Positions 18,716 to 30,065 of a DNA stretch of 64,000 nucleotides are shown here, one piece after another. The stretch is from Prorocentrum cordatum (taxonomy: Eukaryota; Sar; Dinophyceae; Prorocentrales; Prorocentraceae), in assembly GCA_963575745.1 (NCBI GenBank), contig CAUYUJ010015755.1:103501-167500 (forward strand), read 5' to 3'. The stretch's first letter is position 1; each line of letters begins with the position of its first letter. The notes under the pieces were generated by a model. The model made no database searches. It had not been told where the DNA came from and saw only the letters and a program-made list of their open reading frames with translations. A program made the translations under genes and the position numbers.

Positions 18716-18721
18716 CACCTG

Positions 18722-19012
18722 CATCTACGCTATGCTATGCTAGGCTATGTTATGATATGCTATGCTGCGCTATGCTATGATATGATATGCGATGCTGCGG
18801 TATGATGTGCTATGGTATGCTCTGATATGCTGCGATGTGCTATGCTAAGCACTGCTATGATATGCTATGTTATGGTATGCTGCGCTATGCTATGAGATGA
18901 TATGACATGCTATGCTATGCTGAGCGATGCTATGCTATGATATGTTGTGCTGTGCTTGGCTATGCTATGCTGTGCTGTGCTGTGCTAATGCTGCGCTGCG
19001 CTATGCTACGCA
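18722..19012 (+). repeat. Pentanucleotide satellite (TATGC)n
   Basis: TATGC/TATGA/TGTGC units at strict 5-bp spacing for about 290 bp. Confidence 0.93.
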
Positions 19013-19238
19013 AAGCTAAGCTAAGCTGAGGTAAGCTAAGCTATGCTAAACTAAACTAAGCAAAGCTAAACTAGGCTAGGCTAAGCTAAGCTAAATTAAG
19101 CCAGGCTAAGCTAAGCTAAGCCAAGCTAATCTAAGCCTAGCTAAGCTAAGCTAAGCTAGGCTTGGCAAAGCTAAGCTAAGCTAAGCTAAGCTAAGATGAG
19201 ATAAGCTAAGCCAAGCTAAGCTAAACTTAGCTAAGCTA
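19013..19238 (+). repeat. Pentanucleotide satellite (TAAGC)n
   Basis: The 5-bp phase continues but the unit changes from TATGC to TAAGC within about 20 bp, with variants TAGGC and TAAAC. Confidence 0.93.
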
Positions 19239-19627
19239 AGCTGGGTGAGCCCAGGGGGGCGCAACTGGGGGAACCGCGGGGCGGATGCCGGGGGAACCGC
19301 CCGGGGCGAGTTCCACTGCCCGGCCCCTTTAAGATAGAGGGTAAGAACCCTTCTAGGCAGAGCCTAGGTGGGGAAATAGCTCTCTGGAAGGTCAGGGTCA
19401 CGGCGGCGAGGGTGTCATGCCGTGCTCGGTGTCCCGGGGCCCTGCCTGGGCCCCGGGGCCGACGAGAGTCGGCGCCGGGGGCGAGGAGCCGGTCCCAGGG
19501 AAGAGGTATATGAGACTCGAGGAACATGGCCGAGCATCATGCGTAGAGGTATAGAGAGAGGAACAAGGCCGAACTCGACGAACATGGCCGTCCCGGGGGC
19601 CGGTCCCAGGGACGTAGAGGTTGAGAG
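19239..19627. other. No gene recognised; short internal duplication
   Basis: GAACATGGCCG and GTAGAGGT(A/T) segments recur twice (19523-19550 and 19577-19625), as does GGGGCCGG...GTCCCAGGGA. No domain-bearing frame. Confidence 0.4.
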
Positions 19628-19769
19628 GAGCAAGGAGTGGCATCCTGGATCCGCGCTGGACCCCCGGCCACTGGCGCGCGGAGCGCGGCGGCGGCGGCGC
19701 CTGGGGCGGCGCCGGTTGCGCCGCCAGGGGGCTCCGGCGCCGATCCGAGAGATCTGCAAGGACCTCCAT
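19628..19769 (+). mobile_element. TIR-6 copy 1 (diverged)
   Basis: CCTGGATCCGCGCTGGACCC at the left and GGCGCCGATCC...AAGGACCTCC at the right match the TIR-6 pattern. The centre contains GGCGGCGCC palindromes. Confidence 0.65.
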
Positions 19770-20530
19770 AAGCGTATGTTTGTGTCATCATGCGCTCCCC
19801 GAGAGACGCTCGGGGCCCCGAGAATCGAAAGCGTCGGGCCGTCGAAAGATTGGGACCCGCCCCCCTTTCTTCGTCTCCCCATCGTCCTCCTGGTCAGGCG
19901 CTGCTGCTCCTCCTGTGCTCCTCCCCGTGCTGCTTCGGCTCCTCGTCCCCACTCCTCCGCACTTCTCTTCCGCTGCTCCTCAATCACACTTGGAGTCGGC
20001 TGGGGGTCTGAGGTGGCCCGTCAACATCGGATCTGGAGTGAAAACGGGCTTGGCACCGATTCTGAGCGGATTTGCATTCCCCCCCTTCGGGTGTTGCTGG
20101 AAGTACCCCTGGCCCAAGATGCCCCCAGGATTTCCATGGAGGCCCCCACGGCCTCCAGAGCACCCCTCACGAGGCTCAGAGGGCCCCAGGAGCTCCAAAA
20201 TTGAACGAAAAGCCAGGGGGACTTTGGGGACAGGGGCACCTTGAGCAACCCCCCCCCCCTCTGGACCGAGTTTCTCGGGGCCCCGCCAGCTCAGACGCCC
20301 TGGCCGCCCCCAGCGCTTTCTCCCGCGGGAGGCCCAGCCGCAGTCGCCGCACGCTCCAAGAGGATGAGAAGGAGGAGGAGGAGGAGGAGGAGGAGGAGGA
20401 GGAGGAGGAGGAGGAGGAGGAGGAGGAGGAGCGGGTCTGCTGCGAGATGCCCACGCCCGGGTGTACCCCGCCGCCTCACTTTTTCCCGGCCTCTGTCGGA
20501 GAAGACAAAGCGCCCTAAACATAAATGTTT
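19770..20530. other. No gene recognised; (GGA)n at 20361-20432
   Basis: A weak CCAAG/CCAGGAT-type block (20100-20200) resembles an inverted FB-arm array. The GGA microsatellite generates poly-Glu/Arg frames. Nothing else identified. Confidence 0.45.
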
Positions 20531-20661
20531 GGCGCTCCGCGCGGATTTCTTAGATCCGCGCTGGGTTCCCCCGGCGGCGCTTCTGGCGCCGCCCCTGGCG
20601 TGCTCCGCGAGCCAGGGAGGGGGGCCCGGCGCAGATCCAAGGAATGCGGGCGGGGCGCTCC
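20531..20661 (+). mobile_element. TIR-6 copy 2
   Basis: CTCCGCGCGGATTTCTTAGA and the right-hand CAGATCCAAGGAATGCGGGC are the inverted ends. GGCGCTTCTGGCGCCGCC lies in the centre. Confidence 0.7.
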
Positions 20662-20757
20662 TCCACGGAGGCCTTTCGTCGCCGCCTCTGGATTCGCCCT
20701 GAGCTGCTGGTCAGAGCGCACCCGGGAGATGGCCAGGGAGCAGCTGGCACACGTGTA

Positions 20758-20931
20758 TCGGGCCGAACGAAAGGGGGTGATTGGGAAAGGGGGGGTTACG
20801 AAATTTGCTGCATGCCGCTGGTTTCGGCCTCACCGAGGGGCCCATCCCTCGATACATAGCCGCCTCCGGCGCCGGGAGGCGCCGGGAAAATCAGCTACGT
20901 GAGCTGATTCTCAAACCCCCGCCCGACCCGA
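20758..20931 (+). mobile_element. TIR-2 copy B
   Basis: Ends TCGGGCCGAACGAAAGG / CGCCCGACCCGA. Flanked by GTGTA (20753-20757) and GTGTG (20932-20936), a 5-bp duplication with one change. Internally deleted near the right end (the CTTTGCTATCCCCCC segment is missing). Confidence 0.82.
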
Positions 20932-20936
20932 GTGTG

Positions 20937-22890
20937 CCGCAGCGCCACCATCTGACAACCCAGTTGGTGCTGAGCGCAGGCTTGCCGACCGCGGCCTTGA
21001 GCGCAGATTGGGGTGGCGAACGCAGCGGCCGACGTCGCAGCATTGGCCCCTTGAGTTCTGGGCGAACGGTCACGACTCACTCGCGCTGTGAGTTTGCAGG
21101 TATGTGTGTGTGTGACTTGCCAGCTGCACTGTGAAGATGAATTTTGCCACGCCATCTGTGACTGCGCAGAGTCAAGCGGTGACGGCATGATGCTGTAGAC
21201 ACGTCGATGGAGTCGAGGCTTCATGTGCCCTCCGCCGTTTTGTTGCTCAAGTCTTTGCTTATCATCATTTGGTTCCCGGCGGTTCCGGAGAATACTAAGG
21301 TCTACGCCGGCAGCTCAGCTTATCCATCGTGGTAGCGATCGCCATGCGATGATGCCCCCATTGTGACGAAGTGGTTGCAATAACCCGCGAAGTGCAGGCC
21401 GAAGTATTGCAAAACAAAATTCTTCACGCTTCGCGTATTCCCACCAGCAGACGCCTCCCCAGGCCCCACTCCCTTTGCTGTCTCCCGACAGCCACTTTGG
21501 TCGGCAGAGGGCAGTTGACTGGAATAGTCCTCCCACTGCGCACCACCCAGTTTACGGAGGTCCGTGTGCAGCCCACTGACCCGCTCCCCTAGTACCGCGA
21601 ACGGTAGTGTCAGAATGATAGAAAAGGCCATGAGGAGGCTAGTCAGCTCAAGGATGAGGACTGCGCTGCCCACCCACCATGGGGGCAGGCGTCAGTACCG
21701 CCCAGCGCAGCGGCGGGTCTCCCCCCCACGAGACCGCCACTGTCGTGCGAAGTGGCACCCCTCTCCTCCTGCGCAATCACATGTGATTGTGGCTGTTGGC
21801 CGCGCCTCCCCTCCTCCTTCTCCTCTCCCCTCCCTCGCTTTCTCTGGGTATCTTGCCCGGCGTCTGAGGTCATATTCATCCCTGACTATTCCCCAGCGCC
21901 CTCAGGCTAGCCGCGGCTGCAGCGTTTCTTGGCGGTCTTCGGCCGTTTCCGCTTGGCGGCAGTATTGGCGCTTGGGCCTTCGCGTCCTCGTCCATCGTTG
22001 CTTCCTGGCTGTGTCCATAGACGATGGCTGGCGCACTGACCCCACCATAGGCATCAGCGTGGTTCGTGGAGTGCGGGCTTTGTTTTACCCCCATTCTACT
22101 TCTGCCTATGTCCCAGCCGGCCCCGCACACGGCGGTGGGACGGTTCTCGCGCTGAGTGGTTCAGCCTTCAGCGCGTCGGCCCGGTCCTTGCTGCATTCGG
22201 TCTCCGCGAGTTGCAGTACACCGGCCTGTGCCAGCGGGTTCTTGCTCATCGTTGCGACCCCGACCCGTTACTGGCATCGGTACGATGACGACACGCCGGC
22301 CCCCCTCTCAGCTGTGGAGCGGTCCGCGGAGTGTGTGAGCGGTTCTGTACCTGCAGTTCACCGACTCTCATCGCGGTCTGGTTGTGGCAGGTCCTGTCTT
22401 GGCTACACCACTACGCCTTCCAGCTGGCTGCGGCTGCAGCGTACCTTGGCAACCCCCACCCGTTACCCGATGGCAGCAGTATTGACGTTTGGGCAGGCGT
22501 GTCCCATCATCGTGGTTCAGGCTCGTGAGTGGTTTCGGATTCGCTGGCTGGTCGGCCCCACCATGGGCAACGGTGTAGATCGCGGAGTGAGCATTCTGTA
22601 GGTTCTTGCCTCTTCTGCCCCTGTCTTTGCCGACATCGCTACGGCTGTGGTACCCTGGTACTACCTGCCCGGGTTAGGCCGGCCGCGCGGACTGGCGCCA
22701 ACAGGGCGACTCTCCGCTGCCGAATGAAGAGCATTTTGCTTATTGCACGTGCGTTTGCATTCATTGCATGCCTACTGCAGGTGCTTGCCTGTTGTAGTTA
22801 CGCGAGCTGGCTTGCCGACGCTGGCGGCTGTGTTCGCAAATTCGCACCGTTCCGCCGCCCCGGACGTCGCTCTCGCTCCTTGGCGGTCGC
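20937..22890. other. Moderate-GC region without a confirmed gene
   Basis: Base composition is more balanced than in the flanks, so unrecognised exons are possible. A 345-codon plus frame (21564-22601) is Arg/Ser-rich without domains. Segments such as CACCCGTTAC(C/T)(C/G)GG and GTGGTTCRGG recur at 22030-22230, 22250-22270 and 22455-22590, suggesting old internal duplication. Confidence 0.4.
21320..21673 (-). CDS. Possible exon of a membrane protein
   Basis: The minus-strand frame has a hydrophobic stretch (about residues 3-30, including LILELTSLLMAFSIILTLPF) followed by a balanced, soluble-looking segment (ERVSGLHTDLRKLGG AQWEDYSS...). This looks more protein-like than the surrounding chance frames. 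No ATG starts it: the frame is open a few codons upstream until a TGA, so if real it is an internal exon. No family recognised, and the 3' limit is unknown. Confidence 0.2.
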   Translation of the reverse strand: MGSAVLILELTSLLMAFSIILTLPFAVLGERVSGLHTDLRKLGGAQWEDYSSQLPSADQSGCRETAKGVGPGEASAGGNTRSVKNFVLQYFGLHFAGYCNHFVTMGASSHGDRYHDG

Positions 22891-22898
22891 CTAGGAGC

Positions 22899-23530
22899 CG
22901 CCAACCAAAAAAGTATTCCCACCAGCCAATTAGCTTCGCCTGCTGGCCCAGACGACGCCTACCGCTCCCTGCCCGCCGCCTCGGAGCCGCCGACCAAAAA
23001 AAAATATTCCCACCAGCTTGCCGTGTTCCGTTGCCCTGGGCATCGCTGTTGCCGCCTGACCGTTGTCGCGCGGCCGCCGACCCCCCCCAAAAAAAAAATC
23101 CCACCAGCTCCATGACGTTTTGTCCTGTGCACGCGCTCGAGCTCTCAGGGCGCCGTCCGCCGTCAGTTCCCCTTCAGCTTCGCGGCTGCTTTGTGAGTGG
23201 GCCGGCCGGCCTGTGCCTGTTGTAGCTAATTAGCCTCGCTCGCGCCCCGGACTTTGCTTTCGCCGCCTGACCCTTGTCTCGTGGCCGCGACCAAAAAAGT
23301 ACTCCCACCAGCTAGGCCCGCGCCCCGGACTTACGACTCGCCGTGCGCGCTCTTGCCCGCGGCCGCGACCAAAAAGTATTCCCACCAGCCCCTGAGTGAC
23401 TACGTAGCACGCTCCGGTCGTTTTGGCTTTCTTAGGCTGTAATCTAAGTCGTTGCTAGTTGGCAATCTCCTGATGGCGCGAGGCTTCCCCGCTTACGCTC
23501 TCGAACAAACAAGTATTCCCACCAGCCCAT
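22899..23530 (+). repeat. Dispersed motif AAAAAAGTATTCCCACCAGC, six copies
   Basis: The motif, usually preceded by CGACC or CAACC, occurs near 22905, 22996, 23083 (diverged), 23290, 23370 and 23508, at irregular spacing, separated by GC-rich sequence with recurring TCGCTCGCGCCCCGGACTT-type pieces. A further copy (CAAAACAGTGCCCCCACCAGC-like) lies at 25256. The TGGTGGGA complement also ends the CGCCCAGAGGGCTGGTGGG motif of FB arms. Confidence 0.7.
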
Positions 23531-23548
23531 TGAGGAAGAAAACGACAG

Positions 23549-23705
23549 AGAGGACGACGACGACGACGACAACGACGACCGCGACCACGACGACGACGAC
23601 GACGACGACGACGACCACGACGACGACGACGACAGGGAGGGCAAGGACGAGGACAAGGGGGAGGAGGAGGAGGAGGAGCAGGAGGAGGAGGAGGACAACG
23701 GCGAC
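23549..23705 (+). repeat. (GAC)n then (GGA)n microsatellite
   Basis: GACGAC triplets at 23549-23635 pass into GAGGAG triplets up to about 23705. Confidence 0.92.
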
Positions 23706-23789
23706 GAGGACCCATGGAGCCATCTGATGCGCATGTGGATTAGGACGAGGAGGAAGACGACGAAGATGAGGGGAACGATCTTTTGTGCC

Positions 23790-24575
23790 ATCTTGGGGCT
23801 CGGTGCCGTCTTAGGGCTCTTTTGAGGGGTCTTGGAGTTCCCTTGGTGCTCTTTTGGGGGGTCTCGGGGCGCTCTTTGGGCCCTCTTGGGGCCATCTTGG
23901 AGCTATCTTGGGGCTCTCTTGGGGGCCTCTTGGGAGCCCTGGAAGGCCTCTTGGGAGCCCTGGAGGGCCTCTTGGGGCTGTCGTGGAGGGTGTCGGTGAA
24001 AAGAGAGGGGTATTAACGTTTAGTCCCCCCTTCTGGGCCATCAAGACAGCATCGTGGGACGCTTTTGGCCCCTCTTGGGGCGCTCTTGGGCGGTCTTGGG
24101 GCCGTCTTGGGGGCATGTTGGGCTCCTCTTAGAGCTCTCTTGGGTCATCTTTGGGCCACCTTGACGCATCAAAAACTCATCGGAAGCGAAAAAGCCAGAA
24201 GGCACACACCATTGAGTTTCCGGAGTTGGCTTCTCGGGGAGGTCCTGAGGGGTACATATTTGAGGGCACCTGGAACCGTCTTGTGGCCCTCTTGCGGCGT
24301 CTCGGAGGCATGTAGGAGATCGTCTTGCGCGAATGTGCGCTGTCTAGAGCCATCTTGGAGACCAGCTTGGAGCATCGGATGCCCTCTTGGAGCCATCTTG
24401 AGAGAACACGGACCCTCTGATGTCTCGCGCCCCCCCCCGTCCAGACCCACGGGAGGGAGGGGGAGGGTACCTCTCCCCGAAGGGAAGACGTGTCTTGGAA
24501 GAGGAAAGAACGATATCGTTAGACCAACTACGCCCAGAGGGCTGGTGGGATTACCCAGGCGAAGGACCCAACCGT
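23790..24575 (+). mobile_element. FB-arm relic with 11-bp CTTGGGGCCNT array
   Basis: From 23885 units of exactly 11 bp follow each other (CTTGGGGCCAT, CTTGGAGCTAT, CTTGGGGCTCT, CTTGGGGGCCT). The order array, core ATCGGAAGCGAAAAAGCC (24179), second array, GGAGGGAGGGGGAGGGTACC (24449) and CGCCCAGAGGGCTGGTGGG (24531) reproduces the right arm of FB, so this is a solitary, diverged arm. Confidence 0.75.
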
Positions 24576-24604
24576 GCGCAGTTGTCAATATCGCGTTGTA
24601 GCGC

Positions 24605-25005
24605 CGCTTTTGGTGGAGCTCCTCATGGGGCCACGACCCGTGTGAGGGGTGCGCCAAACTTGGGCGGCGCCGCCATGTGGACCTTGCCATTGGGGCCTTC
24701 GGTGGAGCCCCTTATGGGGCCACGGACCGTGTGATGGGTGCGCGAGAATGGGGCGGCGCCGCCATGTGGACCCTGCCATTGGGGCCTTGGGGCCACGAAC
24801 CGTTTGAGGGGTGCGCCAAAATCGAGCGGCGCCGCCATGCGGACCCTGCCACTGGGGCATTCGGCAAAGCCCCCTAAGGGGGCCACGAACCGTGTGATTG
24901 GTGCGCCGAAGTGAGGCACCGCCGCCATGTGGACCCAATCGTTGGGGCCTTCGGTGGAGCTCCGTATGGGGCCACGAAGCGTTGCACTGGGTGCGCCGAA
25001 ACAAA
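24605..25005 (+). repeat. Tandem repeat, about five units of roughly 90 bp
   Basis: Each unit has GGGGCCACGAACCGTGTGA, GGTGCGCCRAA, GGCGCCGCCATGTGGACC and ATTGGGGCCTTCGGTGGAGC in order. The third unit is shortened. The minus frames (GPHGGAA...RTPHTVRGP) are repeat by-products. Confidence 0.88.
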
Positions 25006-25440
25006 GGCATGCGGAGGGCAGGGGCATGGATAGGAGGAGTGAGGAGGGGGAGTGGGCAGCGGGAAGGAGGGAACGCGGCGCGCTGTCTACCACAGGATGG
25101 TTTGGGATAGTTGGGCGGGGCTCAGCTAAGAATAAGCAAGCCAATCGAAGCGAAGGCACGGACGCTGTTTCGCTGCTTCGCTGTTTTCCCCTTTGCTTCG
25201 GCGCGGCCCGCCTTAGTTTGCACGGCGTTCGATTCGTCTTCGCGCGCCTGCGTACCAAAACAGTGCCCCCACCAGCCCATCCTGAAGCGACGCCCAGGCG
25301 AGTTACATTGATCAGGGAATCTCGGAACAATCTCGGAACACGCAGTGGAACAAAGAGTGGAGGCAGCCGTCAAACCGAAGATCGGCATCAGCTTGGGCAG
25401 GCCCAGGGGTGAACCAGACATGCTTGTGCGGAGTCTTCGG
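25006..25440. other. No gene recognised
   Basis: GC-rich. It contains one more copy of the CCCCCACCAGCCCAT motif near 25267. No domain-bearing frame. Confidence 0.4.
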
Positions 25441-26060
25441 TCTGGGAGTCTTTGGCAGCCTATTTGGGCCCTCTTGGGGCAATCTTGGAAGCCCATGGCG
25501 CTCTCTTTGGGCCCTCTTGGGGACCCGCTTGGCGCCATCTTCGAGGCCATCGATCAGAGAGGGGGGTAACTGATTTCAGGCGCGGGGCAGGAGCATCACC
25601 GTACGTGAATTATCCTGTGGTGTGGTGGGGGGTGCAGTTCTGACAGCGCAGTGCTGACTTAGGCAATCACCTTTCCCTTGCACTGCATGGCCCTTTCCCG
25701 GGGTACTTGCGTACGTACTTCGGCGCGTACTTCCTTCTGGTCCTCCCGAACATTACGCCCACCCGTCCAAGGGCCCCTGTCTTGGGCTCGCCCGAGGCAC
25801 TCTTGGGGCCGTGCGGGTCCCTCTTGGGGCTCCCGTGGGCCATCTTGGAACAGTCTTGATGCCTCCAAAGCCGATCGGAAAGGCGAAAAGACGAGAAGGC
25901 ACAAGTCGTTGGTTTGCCTCAGTGTCTTGCAAGGATTTGGGCATCTCTGCGGCGTACTTGGGAGGCTCGCTCGTGGCACCTCTTGAAGGTACGTTGGGGA
26001 CCACATTGAGCCATCGAGTGGTCCCAAGATGGATCCAAGGCTTCCAAGAGCGCCCGACGA
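25441..26060 (+). mobile_element. FB-arm relic
   Basis: CTTGGGGCAAT/CTTGGAAGCCC-type arrays (25455-25560 and 25780-25860), the core AGCCGATCGGAAAGGCGAAAAGACG at 25867 in shortened form, then another array (25940-26040). Confidence 0.65.
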
Positions 26061-27060
26061 GAATCTCAGACGGGCCAAGAAGGCCCTTGAAACCTCCAAG
26101 AGGACCTCAGAGGGCCTTCAAGAGACTCCCAAGAGGCCCCAAGACAGCCTCGGCCGGTCTCAGCAGCCCTCGGGGGAGCCCCGAAAGGCCCAAAGGACTC
26201 CCACTTCTTCCATGTCCTTCTCCTGATGCTGCACGTCCCCCGTCTCCTCGCCGTCCCCCTCCTTCTGTTCTCATCGTTGTCCTCCACGCCGTCCTTCAAG
26301 CTGTCCTGCTCCCAGCCGTTCTGTACGGGCCCTCGACCCTCATCGTTCCGGTCGGCTTCCTCGTCGTCTTCATTCTCATCGGCCGCGTCCGCTTCGTCCT
26401 CCCAAGTCCTCCCCTTCTCTCCCACTCTTCTCGGGTCGGGGATCCGCGGGGTCCCTTAACTGCCACGATCCCTTACATTTACCGTTGGTTGATTGTTTAG
26501 GTGGCCCGGTTGTTGCGCGCGCCGATTGCGACAACTTTGTTTCCGCGCTGGTTTTTCTTTGGACGCGCCTGATCATCGCGAAGGAAAGTTGCGTCATCGC
26601 CACTCTTACACATTCCCATGATTCCCTTTCCTGCAATGTCCACTTCCGCAGATCCATCCGCGAGCAACGATCAAGCGGTAATGACGAACCGCGCTCCAAA
26701 CTCATGGCCATTGTTGCTTGCCCCGCGCGCGGTTTCAAATTTGTTCGCCGAACCGCACCTCTTGGGGCAGTCTTGGAGTGCCCTTGAAAGCCTCGAGGTG
26801 CCATCTATGAGCCATCTTGGATGAGATCGATCAGAGGACGGGCCGTAGTAAATTAGCGCTGTCCCCCCAGGAAACCGCATGTGGTCAACACTTCAATGAG
26901 ATTGGTGAATTTGGCCTTCTCGCCGAGGCCCCAAAAAACACCCTCTGACACCTCGCGAATCCCTCCGGCCAAACCCAGGGGGAGATGGAGGGGGAGGGAT
27001 CAAGCTACCCTCCCAGCTAGCAGGCCGTCTGGCTCGCTCCCACCCGCCCTCCCAACATGT
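26061..27060. other. FB-relic debris and unassigned sequence
   Basis: 26061-26210 holds the array in the opposite sense (CCAAGAGGCCC). 26760-26825 and 26935-27005 hold array units plus the CACCTCGCGAATCCCTCCGG and CCCAGGGGGAGATGGAGGGG segments of FB arms. 26220-26750 is unassigned; its plus frames lack recognisable domains. Confidence 0.45.
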
Positions 27061-27279
27061 AAGTGTAGTACCCGGATGTCAGCAAATCGCTGAGGAGCCC
27101 CACGCGTGCCATGAGCGCCACACAGGTGCGGCTGCCGGCGCGCGGGCAGGCGTTACTCCTTCTCGGTGAACTGCGCTTCGCTGGGGGCAGCGCGGCGGAC
27201 TTTGCTTGCCTCGCTGCGCAGCGGCGCGCGCAGCTCCCCAAGGCGCGGGACTGATCGGCGCCTTCCCGGGCGCCCGCGG

Positions 27280-28510
27280 ATGTGCGGGGCGCCTGCTGTC
27301 CGCTCGTCAAAGGCGCCACAGGTTCCAGGTGCGCCAGGCAACCTGAAGGCCCAAACGCGCCTGAAGCGGCAAATGCTCCACGTGCGCCACCTGTGCCGCG
27401 TGCCTCAGCCGCGCCAGGTGCGCCAGCTTCGGGGAACCAGCAGGAACCCCTGGTGCCATTGGCCCTGGCCCCAAGGAGTTCAAGATTTCAAATCCCCCTG
27501 GAGCGACGGGCCCAGCATTCTGTGAGAAGGGGGCTCTGCCAGGCAGCGCGAAGCACCGGCACCGATGGACAAATCGTGACACCTCGAGGAGTCGTGAAAC
27601 AGATGAGAGCTCAAGCGTAAGAGGGCCATGCGCATGCTTTTTTGTCAGGCATGGTTGGCCTGCGCGCAGCAAGCAACATGCCTGCACCCCCGCCGTCCCT
27701 GTCGAGAACCAAGGCAAAGTAGTCGCGGGGCGCCCGCGCATGCGCCAGATTTGGAGGCACAGTGTTTTTTGCAGCGTTTCTGTTGCAAGGGATGGGGCAG
27801 GGGGACTCATTGGTCTGGGTTGGCTGCCAGTCGCCTGCGGGAGGGGGTGTTTGTTAATAGAGAGCAGTGATCAAAACACCCTCCCCGCCCGTGAGCTGTT
27901 TCGCTCACTCCCACACGCCCTCGCACCCGAGCCTCAGCATGTTCAGATATCGTTTTATGGATGGGCAGCTACTGGGATCCCAACCGGTACCCACGTGCGC
28001 GACGCTTGTGCGAGGTACGCCACGCGTGCCAGGCGCGCCACGCGCTAGGTGCGCCAGGCAACCCTGGGGCCCAACCGTGCCAGGCACGCCTGGTACGCCA
28101 GATGCCCCACGTGCTCCACGTGCGCCATGCGTGCCCCCGTGCGTGCCGTATGCTCCAACTGCGCTACGTTCGGGACGCGCGCAGGGTATGCCAGGTGCTG
28201 CGTGCACGTGACAGCACACATCGGGAAACATGTCGGCACCCTTGTCCTTGTCAAAAACCATCGGTGGGGAGGCCGTCATGGTGTCCGGTGTGCTTGCGCA
28301 CAGCAGGCAACGTGCCAGCATCCCCGCCGCCCTTGTCAGCAACCAATGGACGCTGATCGCGGGGTGGACGCGCAGTGTCCAGATTTAGCCGCGACGTGCA
28401 CGTTGTATGACCGTTTCCAAATGGATGGTGGCCTTGCGCGCAACATGCAATATGAGCTCCACCCCCGCCGTCCTTGTCAATAAACAATACAACGTGTTCG
28501 CGGGGTCTAC
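27280..28510 (+). repeat. Diverged GCGCCAGG-type and ~70-bp dispersed repeats
   Basis: GTGCGCCAGGCAACC occurs at 27327 and 28045 within stretches of GTGCGCCA-like units. A second unit (GCGCGCAGCAAGCAACATGCC ... CCCCGCCGTCCCTGTC ... TCGCGGGG) occurs in three diverged copies near 27665, 28300 and 28437. No gene recognised in 27060-28650. Confidence 0.55.
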
Positions 28511-28654
28511 GAGCATGACCCAAGATTGTGGCCCGTCTATTTTGTATTGTTTTTGACATGGGTGGTGGGGGAGGGTGTTGGCATTGGTCTTGGTCGGCTG
28601 CTGGTCGCCAGGAGGAGTGCGTGTTTATGCATAGGGAACAATGATACACCCGTC

Positions 28655-29180
28655 CCCGAAAAGGGAAGAGGTAAGATGGAAGAGGAAACGCCCTAAACCA
28701 CTCACGCCCTAAAAGGCTGGTGGGATTCAGAATCGCCTCATGGGGCCTTATTGGGGCGTTCCTGGGACCCTTTTGAGAGCCCTTCATGAGGCTTTCGTGG
28801 GCAATCTTGGAGCCATCTTGAGGCTTCAAGAGACCATCGGAAGCGACAAGGCGAGGTCTCGGAGTACACGTTTCAAACTTGATGTTTTGGAAGGATGTTG
28901 GCCTCGCGGGGGGATCCTCAGGAGGCTCCATGGACACCTGGAGCCGACTTGAGGCGGTCGTAACGCCTCTTGGATGCATGTTGGAAGCTAGAGTGAGCCA
29001 CGTTTGGCGAGATTGTGCGATCTTGAAGGGCCACACTGGGCTATCTGGGGCCATCTTGGGTCATCTTGGACGCGTTGACCGCTCTCGAAAGCTCCCTTCC
29101 AGACCCAGGGCAAGGGTGAAGGGGGAGAGGTACACCTCTACAAGGTTGGAATTGGGGTTGGGTTGGTGGGGTCGTGGGCC
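28655..29180 (+). mobile_element. FB-arm relic
   Basis: ACGCCCTAAAAGGCTGGTGGG at 28706, the core GACCATCGGAAGCGACAAGGCG at 28831 and CTTGGRGCCAT array units on both sides (28795-29075), followed by CCAGACCCAGGGCAAGGG, reproduce FB-arm order. Confidence 0.7.
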
Positions 29181-29703
29181 TCGTAGCGGTGAGTGCGTTA
29201 CCAAAGAGAACCGCGTTGGCTGCCGTTGTCGCTGACGCGCTCCGTTACCGCTAGATCCGCTAATTATCGGCGAGCACGTGATTCGGATTGCTCGCGGCCC
29301 TCGCGGTAGACATTGAGTTGTTGATTTGCTTGGGTGGTGCTTGCAAGCGGCCGCACAGGTTTCTTAGGTTCACGGGCAGGGACTCCTTTCCGTATGGTAG
29401 GTTCGCGATGTGATGGCACGGCGGCGTCCCCAGCGAGGTGGAGTGCCGCCGGTGGCTCAGGGTCGGCGGACATCTCGAACGGTCGATCTGCGCCATCGGG
29501 TGGCCGCGACCGCTCAAGGCTCAAGGTCAAACGATCCGCGCGGCGCCGGAAGGAACTTGCGCCCACACAGCAAGGAGGGGCAGCTTTCCCAAGGGTGCCC
29601 CTCGCATCCCTGCCTCCTCGGCCCATCCGTGGCGACTTCCGCTGGCCAGTCTCGTCCGAAAAGCGCTAGCATGGCCTTCCGAGGCCCTTGCGCGCAGCCT
29701 TCC
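29181..29703. other. No gene recognised
   Basis: Both strands have 90-175-codon frames without domain features. The last bases (GATGC, 29704-29708) are the target duplication of the next element. Confidence 0.4.
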
Positions 29704-29708
29704 GATGC

Positions 29709-30065
29709 TCAGGAGGAGATAAAAACGCACAGACACAATGAATCCTCCACTCCCAGGAACATATGGGAAACTATGGGAAGTGGGGGGGGGGGAAGACAGA
29801 CACCCAGCAAATATGGGAAAATAGGGGGAATCCTTTTTTGTGTGTATTTACTTAATCGCTTCGCTCATTCCGCCGGCCCTCGAGCGCTCTACGGGGCCTC
29901 TTTCAAGCATCTGGGGGGCCTCTTTGGGGCCTCCTAGGGGCCTCTTGGGGGCCTCCTGGGGGTCTCTTGTGGCACCTCGGCGGCGTCTTGGGGCCCCCTT
30001 TGGGCCTCTTGGGGGGCATCCTTTTTTTTGTGTGTATTTCTTTGCGTGCCCCCAGGGCCCCTTCC
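29709..30065 (+). mobile_element. REP-V copy 1, enlarged by a CTTGGGG array, 5-bp duplication
   Basis: It begins TCAGGAGGAG and ends CCCAGGGCCCCTTCC. GATGC flanks it at 29704-29708 and 30066-30070. Family hallmarks: CACAGACACAAT, CCAGGAACATATGGGAAA, TTTTTTTGTGTGTATTT. Between two copies of the TGTGTGTATTT segment it has acquired about 140 bp of FB-like CTTGGGGGCC array (29880-30020). Confidence 0.75.

Noticed and set aside
21564-22601. 345-codon plus-strand ORF
   Set aside because: Ser/Arg-rich, starts at a non-ATG-like context, shows internal repetition at the DNA level and no domain.
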